A DNA stretch of 5,607 nucleotides from Clostridia bacterium (GTDB lineage Bacteria; Bacillota_A; Clostridia; Oscillospirales; SIG627). Location of the stretch: assembly GCA_017508505.1 (NCBI GenBank), contig JAFVYT010000086.1, forward strand, positions 1 to 5,607. The letters run 5' to 3'. The translations under genes were made by a program, and so were the position numbers. Position 1 is the stretch's first letter. Each line of letters opens with the position of its first letter. Below are positions 1-4,093 of this stretch, in pieces. The notes beneath the pieces are model-generated. The model did no database searches and was not told the DNA's origin. It saw only the letters and a list, made by a program, of their open reading frames with translations.

Positions 1-63
1 AAAGGTACGTCGAGTGGCGAAGTTTGTTCGTAGCAAAAAATGCGTTTTTTTATTGTTTTTATC

Positions 64-104
64 AAAAAACGGGATTCTTCGGACGTTTTATTCCAAAGAA
101 TCCC
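64..104 (-). terminator. Intrinsic terminator of the anti-sigma/sigma operon
   Basis: Read on the minus strand, the arms at 93-104 and 71-82 pair over 12 positions (GGGATTCTTTGG with CCGAAGAATCCC) around a 10-base loop, and a run of T follows at 64-69. One pair is a G-U wobble in the minus-strand RNA but an A-C mismatch in the plus-strand RNA, so the hairpin is built for leftward transcription. It lies 53 bases past the sigma factor stop. Nothing else is recognisable in 1-157; the bases left of the hairpin are AT-rich and hold no convincing gene. Confidence 0.85.
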
Positions 105-157
105 TTTTGTTTTATAGGAATAGGCGGTCTGCGCTTTTTTTACATCCCCTTCTTTTA

Positions 158-619
158 TTATTTCCACTTTTCAAGATATTTTCTGCCTGCATTCAATCGG
201 CTTTTGACGGTGCCCTCGGGGATGCCGAGTATGGTATGGATCTCCTTGATGGAATAGCCCTCCACGTAGGAAAGGAGAAAGACCGTGCGGATCTTCGGAG
301 GAAGCGACGAGAGCATCTCGTTTACCTCCACGTTCAGGCAAGGATTGTCAGGGCTTGCCACGTCGGGGAATTCCTCCCCGACGTCTATAAAGCGATGACG
401 CTCCCGCAGGATCCGATAGCAGCACCGAACCAAAATCCGACACAGCCAGGAGGAGAAGGCCTCCTCCCGCTTGAGCGTGCCGATCTTCTGATAGGCAATG
501 AGAATGGCATCGTGCACCGCGTCCTTTGCATCCTCTTTATTCTTCAGGATCGAAAGGGAGATGCGGTAGAGCATTGCCTCTTGTGCTAAGACCATTTCCT
601 CCAGCTTGTCAATTTCCAT
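158..619 (-). CDS. ECF-type RNA polymerase sigma factor (sigma-70 family)
   Basis: Encodes a 153-residue alternative sigma factor that would direct RNA polymerase to a small regulon, probably including its own operon. Region 2 covers about residues 8-76, with the LYRISLSILKNKEDAKDAVHD helix pair and the FSSWLCRILVRCCYRILR segment. A short linker (about 77-95) follows, then region 4 (about 98-152) with LPPKIRTVFLLSYVEGYS and the helix-turn-helix IKEIHTILGIPEGTVKSRL that reads the -35 element. There is no region 1 or 3, and the length fits the ECF class. I chose ATG at 619, 9 bases after an AAGG, over the adjacent GTG at 622, which sits closer to it. The start lies inside the end of the upstream membrane-protein gene (11-bp overlap), which suggests translational coupling. 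It ends in tandem TAA codons. The family call is firm; the stimulus and regulon are unknown. Confidence 0.93.
   Translation of the reverse strand: MEIDKLEEMVLAQEAMLYRISLSILKNKEDAKDAVHDAILIAYQKIGTLKREEAFSSWLCRILVRCCYRILRERHRFIDVGEEFPDVASPDNPCLNVEVNEMLSSLPPKIRTVFLLSYVEGYSIKEIHTILGIPEGTVKSRLNAGRKYLEKWK
360..384. repeat. Perfect 10-bp inverted repeat inside the sigma factor gene
   Basis: The arms ACGTCGGGGA (360-369) and TCCCCGACGT (375-384) are exact reverse complements around a 5-base centre. It falls in the part of the sigma gene that encodes the linker between regions 2 and 4 (residues DVGEEFPDV). In RNA it would form a GC-rich hairpin. It may be a by-product of the near-symmetric peptide codons, or an mRNA structure; no known element is matched. 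Confidence 0.7.
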
Positions 620-2009
620 CACTCACGACCTTGGTGATATAGAGGGGAAGCGTGGTGTCGGTATAAAGCTGATAGGAGGCAAGGTACGCGTTTTCGAGCA
701 GCTCCGTATCGCAGCGCCAGCCCACGGTCACGGTGCGGGTCTCACCGGGATCCAGATGACAGACGTTGAAGAACAGCTTGCGGGGATCCTTGATCTTCCC
801 CTCCAGCCGTGCCTCGTAGGTTTCGGGATCCAATCTCTCGGCCCCCTCGATGTAATGGGGAGACATTCCCGTTCCCTCAAAGTTTCGGTCCCCTCTGCGG
901 GCATTGGAGTAAGCGTAGCCGTCCCCATTCTCCTCCAGAATCACAAGATTGGGGCCTGCAGCCACCGCCACGCGCTCCGAGGTGGTGTTGGTATAGGTAA
1001 GGGTGGCCAGAATAAAGGTCTGCCCGTACTCCTTGGAGCCCACAAACTCAGGGATCCAGTCCTCACCTCGGACGCCCTCACCCTTCCAGGTCCATTCGTT
1101 GGAGATTCGGGGCAGAAGGCTGCCGTCCTCCCTAATGCACTCGGAAAGCTCGAAGCGGGGAATGGAAAAGTCGGAGCGGTTCAGAGCCGATACGTTGTCG
1201 AGCACCTGAATGCGGTCGAGGGTTCCGACAACACCGGTGCACACGTTCATTTCAGCACCCATGGGGGTCAGGACCGCACGGCATACTCTCACTTCATTCG
1301 CGGCAGACCCTGCGGGGGTGGAAATGACGGCATCGGGATCAAACACAGTGTATCTCGTGCAATCGCTCGCATCGCTCTCCACGATGTTGACGCTCTCTAA
1401 AAGAGAAAGGAGCTCCGCATCGGAAACGGCGAAGGTAAAGTAGCATTCAAAGTAGACGTTGACGTTTTCAAAATACAAATAGGCCCTGCGGTTGAAGTCC
1501 GTGGCGGCGCTGTACTCTACGATCAGAGCCTCCCGTCCGTTGACGTCGAGGGTTCGGCTTCCTACCGCGTAGCTTACGGGCTGTACCTTTCCGTCGGTGG
1601 GTCTTGTCAGACCCGAAACGGAAATGCCCTTCTTTTCGTTTTCAACGTGAGAGTACTTCTCTTCCGTATGGGGCATCTTGGCGTATCCCTCGGGAACGGT
1701 GTAGCTGAGCTTGACGAAGTCGGGGCTGTAAAGCACCTCGTCCTCCGATACGTTCAAAATAGGCTGAACCACGTACTCCTTCTGCTTCTCCGCAAGGATG
1801 CGGCGCTTCTTTCCGGCAATGCCGTAGCCGAGGATGGAGGTGGGCAGGATCACAAAAGCGAGAACGGCCGCCGCAATGGCAAGACCGCGCCGAAAACGGG
1901 GACGGGGGCGGACGGCGGCGCATTTTTCCTCTGCCTCCCGAACAGCGTTTTTCACTTCCAAATGAAAATCGGTGGGAACGGGCTTAAAGTGGTCACGATT
2001 CGGTTTCAT
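609..2009 (-). CDS. Membrane-anchored anti-sigma-type protein (DUF4179/DUF4367-like) with large outer domain
   Basis: Encodes 466 residues from ATG 2009. A short, charged cytoplasmic N-terminus (about 1-40) includes a probable amphipathic helix (TDFHLEVKNAVREAEEKC) that could hold the sigma factor. One membrane span follows at about 41-66 (GLAIAAAVLAFVILPTSILGYGIAG), then a basic KKRR, then about 400 residues probably outside the cell. Residues about 100-212 resemble a DUF4367-type domain (PEGYAKMP near its start, SDAELLSLLESVNI at its end). Residues about 325-455 look like an Ig-type beta domain (TFILATLTYTNTTSE, then LDPGETRTVTVGW). I prefer ATG 2009 because the AAAGGA at 2020-2025 is 10 bases from it; the in-frame ATG at 2018 is only 1 base away. 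It is the first gene of the operon and overlaps the sigma gene. The anti-sigma role is inferred from topology and neighbour; no classic zinc-binding HxxxCxxC motif is present. Confidence 0.85.
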   Translation of the reverse strand: MKPNRDHFKPVPTDFHLEVKNAVREAEEKCAAVRPRPRFRRGLAIAAAVLAFVILPTSILGYGIAGKKRRILAEKQKEYVVQPILNVSEDEVLYSPDFVKLSYTVPEGYAKMPHTEEKYSHVENEKKGISVSGLTRPTDGKVQPVSYAVGSRTLDVNGREALIVEYSAATDFNRRAYLYFENVNVYFECYFTFAVSDAELLSLLESVNIVESDASDCTRYTVFDPDAVISTPAGSAANEVRVCRAVLTPMGAEMNVCTGVVGTLDRIQVLDNVSALNRSDFSIPRFELSECIREDGSLLPRISNEWTWKGEGVRGEDWIPEFVGSKEYGQTFILATLTYTNTTSERVAVAAGPNLVILEENGDGYAYSNARRGDRNFEGTGMSPHYIEGAERLDPETYEARLEGKIKDPRKLFFNVCHLDPGETRTVTVGWRCDTELLENAYLASYQLYTDTTLPLYITKVVSDGN

Positions 2010-2031
2010 ATCTTTCATTTCCTTTCTGATT

Positions 2032-2064
2032 TTTCGGTCCCTTCTGTTAGGATAGAGACCGAAA
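2032..2064. repeat. 8-bp inverted repeat in the leader of the sigma operon
   Basis: The arms TTTCGGTC (2032-2039) and GACCGAAA (2057-2064) are exact reverse complements separated by 17 bases. One arm covers the candidate -10 region of the ECF-like promoter and the other lies in the 5' leader, just before the ribosome binding site. It could be an operator, or a leader hairpin that affects translation of the anti-sigma gene. Confidence 0.7.
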
Positions 2065-2079
2065 CAGGAAAAAGGTTCA
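2052..2079 (-). promoter_or_regulatory. Candidate ECF-type promoter of the anti-sigma/sigma operon
   Basis: On the minus strand, TGAACC (2079-2074) is followed by a T-rich stretch and, 14 bases later, GTCTCTAT (2059-2052). This resembles the usual ECF pattern of a GAAC-type -35 with a downstream T tract and a CGTC/GTCT-type -10. It lies about 30-60 bases upstream of the operon start. No good sigma-A promoter is visible here, so self-activation by the encoded sigma factor is a reasonable inference. The spacer is slightly short compared with well-known ECF promoters. Confidence 0.55.
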
Positions 2080-2087
2080 TTTTTATT

Positions 2088-2112
2088 TTGTATTTTTTTA
2101 TAAAAAATACAA
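2088..2112. repeat. AT-rich perfect 11-bp inverted repeat upstream of the ECF-like promoter
   Basis: The arms TTGTATTTTTT (2088-2098) and AAAAAATACAA (2102-2112) are exact reverse complements around a 3-base centre. It lies directly upstream of the candidate -35 box of the sigma operon and between that promoter and the terminator of the YdcF gene. It may be an upstream AT-rich element, a regulator site, or a second weak terminator. The rest of 2113-2160 shows no feature I can name, apart from a short AAAACGTTTT palindrome at 2116-2125. Confidence 0.6.
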
Positions 2113-2154
2113 CGGAAAACGTTTTTCTCCCGCGCTTCTTTCCCCGAAAGTAAA

Positions 2155-2187
2155 CGAGAAAAAGAACTGCCCGACGGACAGCTCTTT
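2155..2187 (-). terminator. Intrinsic terminator of the YdcF-family gene
   Basis: On the minus strand, the arms at 2187-2176 (AAAGAGCTGTCC) and 2172-2161 (GGGCAGTTCTTT) pair over 12 positions with a 3-base loop. T-rich sequence (TTCTTTTTCT) runs through the end of the hairpin and past it. Two of the pairs are G-U wobbles only in leftward RNA. It begins 5 bases after the stop codon of the gene. Confidence 0.87.
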
Positions 2188-2192
2188 CTGCA

Positions 2193-2807
2193 TCAAATCG
2201 AAACCTCCACGTCCTCCACGACTCCGTTTGCCACGAGGTTTTTCAACAGCACAATGGACTTATCCAGACGGATTCGGTTTTCCTCCTCACGAAGCCACTC
2301 ATCCCGATCCTGCGGGTCGGGGCAGGCAAACACGGTAAACTTTCGGGGCAGCAGGGCACGGGCCAGCGCCAGAGAGCGCTGCATATGGAAAAGGCTCGTC
2401 ACGAGGAGCACCCTCGAAACGTTTTTGAGCTTGATGCCGCGGGCGATGGTCAAGGCACCGCAGATCATATTTTCTACGGTGGTTCGTGCCTCGTAATCGG
2501 GCAGGATGGCCTCCTCGGGAACCCCCTCGGAAAGCAAAACGCGCTTCATCAGCTCCGCCTCACGGAGCCGCTCTCCCCCCAGCTCCCACTCGACGCCGCC
2601 GCTTGGCACGATATATTGCACTCTGCCGTCTCGGTAAAGGCGCGCGGCCGTCTTGGCACGGGAGATCGCCTCCTTGGGGAAGGTACCCAAAAGGAGCGCC
2701 ACCTCGGCCGTCTCGCCGCCGTCCTTCATATCCCGACAGACAAAATCCCACTTCTCTTCCCAGGTTTTGGAAAGGAGCGCTTCCACGTTGATCTCGGATA
2801 GCTTCAA
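2193..2807 (-). CDS. YdcF family protein (DUF218 domain)
   Basis: Encodes a 204-residue soluble protein with the DUF218 signature spread through the chain. VALLLG (about 36-41) is the first beta strand. AARLYRDGRVQYIVPSGG (about 54-71) gives the family's SGG. The segment GVPEEAILPDYEARTTVENM (about 95-114) holds the conserved ARTT-EN block. VLLVTSLFHMQRS (about 133-145) holds the TS-FHM-R block. In Enterobacteria, relatives such as SanA and ElyC affect the cell envelope and YdcF binds S-adenosylmethionine, but the reaction is not settled. There is no membrane span, unlike many family members, so this copy is probably cytoplasmic. The start is TTG at 2807, 8 bases after an AAGGGGGA (2816-2823); the next ATG would drop 26 residues and lacks as good a site. 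It is transcribed alone from the promoter at 2843-2871. Confidence 0.88.
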   Translation of the reverse strand: MKLSEINVEALLSKTWEEKWDFVCRDMKDGGETAEVALLLGTFPKEAISRAKTAARLYRDGRVQYIVPSGGVEWELGGERLREAELMKRVLLSEGVPEEAILPDYEARTTVENMICGALTIARGIKLKNVSRVLLVTSLFHMQRSLALARALLPRKFTVFACPDPQDRDEWLREEENRIRLDKSIVLLKNLVANGVVEDVEVSI

Positions 2808-2815
2808 GCTGCTTT

Positions 2816-2823
2816 TCCCCCTT
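2816..2823 (-). promoter_or_regulatory. Ribosome binding site that fixes the TTG start
   Basis: AAGGGGGA on the minus strand lies 8 bases before the TTG at 2807. It supports that rare start over the internal ATG 26 codons later. Confidence 0.7.
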
Positions 2824-2842
2824 CGACTCTTTGATTGGGTTT

Positions 2843-2871
2843 ATTGTAATGCAGATCCCATTGATTGTCAA
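2843..2871 (-). promoter_or_regulatory. Sigma-A promoter of the YdcF-family gene
   Basis: On the minus strand, a perfect TTGACA (2871-2866) and TACAAT (2848-2843, 5 of 6) are separated by exactly 17 bases. Transcription would start near 2836, leaving a leader of about 30 bases before the TTG start codon. Confidence 0.88.
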
Positions 2872-2874
2872 TGG
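2858..2874. repeat. 7-bp inverted repeat over the -35 box of the YdcF promoter
   Basis: CCATTGA (2858-2864) and TCAATGG (2868-2874) are exact reverse complements around a 3-base centre, and the -35 hexamer (2866-2871) lies within the repeat. A protein bound here would block RNA polymerase, so it is a candidate operator. No regulator gene is visible beside it. Confidence 0.6.
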
Positions 2875-2903
2875 AGAAGGGCGTCGGAGGCGACCCACTC
2901 CAC

Positions 2904-2945
2904 AAAAAAGAGAATCCGCCGCGGTGGGGCGAATCCTCTTTTTTT
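2904..2945 (-). terminator. Intrinsic terminator of the MBL-fold gene
   Basis: On the minus strand, the core arms AGAGGATTCGCC (2939-2928) and GGCGGATTCTCT (2920-2909) pair over 12 positions around a 7-base loop. The stem is extended by A and T runs on either side, with the final TTTTTT at 2909-2904. Two pairs are G-U wobbles in leftward RNA and A-C mismatches in rightward RNA, which sets the direction. It starts within 2 bases of the stop codon. Confidence 0.9.
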
Positions 2946-2946
2946 C

Positions 2947-3960
2947 TTATTCATAGAGCATTTCCTGAATGGAGTCCTTCCCATCCAAGGTAAGAAGGAG
3001 ATTTCCGTCCTCCATATAGTAGAGCTTGCTGACCCGCTCGCAAAGCTCGCAGGTCTCGGGGGTACTGCGTGCGCGGGACAAGGTGATCACGGTGATCGAG
3101 GGAGCGGCGATCTTCACAAGGTGGGGAGGATAGTTCTTTTCTCCGTGGTGGGGCATCTTCAGCACGTCACAGCAAAACTCCTCATCGCCGTAGTAGCGGA
3201 TCATATGGCCCAGCATCTGCTCGGTGGCTCTTTGGTCCCCGGTGATGAGAACGGTCTGCTTGCCCTTTATGGCCCTGACCCAAAGGGAGTTTCCGTTCAT
3301 AACCCCGTTGGCCCAGCCGGCCTCGGGATTGGAAAGATAGGTCGCGGAGTGGGTGGTGGTGGTCAGGACGAGATTTTGAAAGCCCTCCTCGTCACTGCCC
3401 CGATCCTCCGACCAGTCGTAGGGAGCGGGAAACAGATCGAAGATCACATCTCCCTTCTCGGGACGGACGGGATAGACCTTGCCGTATTCGACCCGCTCGA
3501 TCTCTCTTGCCACGTGGTCATACTCGGTCAAAAGAGGAAGGATCGCACAAAGGTTATCCTCGTATTTTTTAAGGCTCGGCAAAAGATCGGGCCCCTCCAG
3601 CGAGCGATAGCAGCGGCGCGGCGCAAGGATGCGCTTCAGACAAAAGCGAGGATCGGAAAGGATCCCCGGAAGGGCACCGATGTGATCCGGATGGGAATGG
3701 GAGACGATCATGGAGAAGGCAAGACGGGCGCTGTCCCGATCCACGTCCTCGGGGGCACTCTCAAGCCAAGTCTCCCGAAGGGTGGAAAGGAAGCGAGACA
3801 TTTCCGGGTCGGTGGGACCGCCCACGTCCACAACGTAGACCTCCCCGTCAAACACAAAGGCAAAGCCGTCGGATTTCTTTCCGCTAAATTTCTTAAAATA
3901 GACGGAAAGGAGTCCGTCTCTCGGAGCAAAATCGTTTACGTAAGCGTATCCTTTTTTCAT
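2947..3960 (-). CDS. MBL-fold metallo-hydrolase, ComEC-type catalytic domain without membrane parts
   Basis: Encodes 337 residues with the metallo-beta-lactamase fold, expected to bind two metal ions and cut a phosphoester, ester or similar bond. The substrate is unknown. The motifs in order are: the beta strand VVDVGG with Asp45; HxHxDH as H88, H90, D92 and H93 (SHSHPDHIGALPG); the NSLWVRA strand near 224; LITGD with Asp242; and MPHHG with His271/272. The NSL, TGD and HHG set is what one sees in the hydrolase domain of ComEC/Rec2-like proteins, but there is no membrane span or signal peptide. I chose ATG 3960 because AAGGAGGAG (3966-3974) ends 5 bases before it. A longer in-frame version from 4068 would begin upstream of the promoter's -10 box and is rejected. 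It is monocistronic and divergent from the GNAT-MBL gene. Confidence 0.92.
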   Translation of the reverse strand: MKKGYAYVNDFAPRDGLLSVYFKKFSGKKSDGFAFVFDGEVYVVDVGGPTDPEMSRFLSTLRETWLESAPEDVDRDSARLAFSMIVSHSHPDHIGALPGILSDPRFCLKRILAPRRCYRSLEGPDLLPSLKKYEDNLCAILPLLTEYDHVAREIERVEYGKVYPVRPEKGDVIFDLFPAPYDWSEDRGSDEEGFQNLVLTTTTHSATYLSNPEAGWANGVMNGNSLWVRAIKGKQTVLITGDQRATEQMLGHMIRYYGDEEFCCDVLKMPHHGEKNYPPHLVKIAAPSITVITLSRARSTPETCELCERVSKLYYMEDGNLLLTLDGKDSIQEMLYE

Positions 3961-3991
3961 AAAAGCTCCTCCTTCTTTTTCGATACAATGC

Positions 3992-4020
3992 ATCATACCA
4001 CAGTTTCCCCCTTTTGGCAA
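3992..4020 (-). promoter_or_regulatory. Sigma-A promoter of the MBL-fold gene (extended -10)
   Basis: On the minus strand, TTGCCA (4020-4015) and TATGAT (3997-3992) are 17 bases apart, and TG lies one base before the -10 box, giving an extended -10. Transcription would start near 3985, about 25 bases before the ATG. Confidence 0.88.
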
Positions 4021-4033
4021 GAGCGGGTTTCCG

Positions 4034-4062
4034 TTGACTTTCCCTGCGGTGCGTGATAAAAT
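4034..4062 (+). promoter_or_regulatory. Sigma-A promoter of the GNAT-MBL fusion gene
   Basis: TTGACT (4034-4039) and TAAAAT (4057-4062) are separated by 17 bases, and each matches the consensus at 5 of 6 positions. Transcription would start near 4069, about 25 bases before the ATG. Its -35 box is 13 bases from the -35 box of the leftward promoter. Confidence 0.88.
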
Positions 4063-4093
4063 GGACAAAACCTGACGAAACGAGGAAAATAGG

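Noticed and set aside
105..157. A possible small gene between the sigma stop and the terminator (AGAAGGGG before an ATG)
   Set aside because: The ATG is followed at once by TAA, so there is no peptide of useful length.
14..589. A 191-codon open frame on the plus strand over the sigma gene
   Set aside because: It is a shadow of the ECF sigma gene, it includes the terminator hairpin, and it shows no family motif.
606..1443. Several plus-strand open frames opposite the anti-sigma-type gene
   Set aside because: They are antisense to a gene with a clear membrane span, conserved-type domains and operon context, and none has a ribosome binding site or recognisable domain.
2653..4056. A 467-codon open frame on the plus strand
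   Set aside because: It lies opposite the MBL gene and part of the YdcF gene, crosses their promoter and terminator, and has a low-complexity, domain-free translation. The opposite strand carries clear motifs.
3961..4068. A longer start (4068) for the leftward MBL gene
   Set aside because: The extra 36 codons would overlap the promoter whose -10 box is at 3992-3997, and the strong AAGGAGGAG sits just before ATG 3960.
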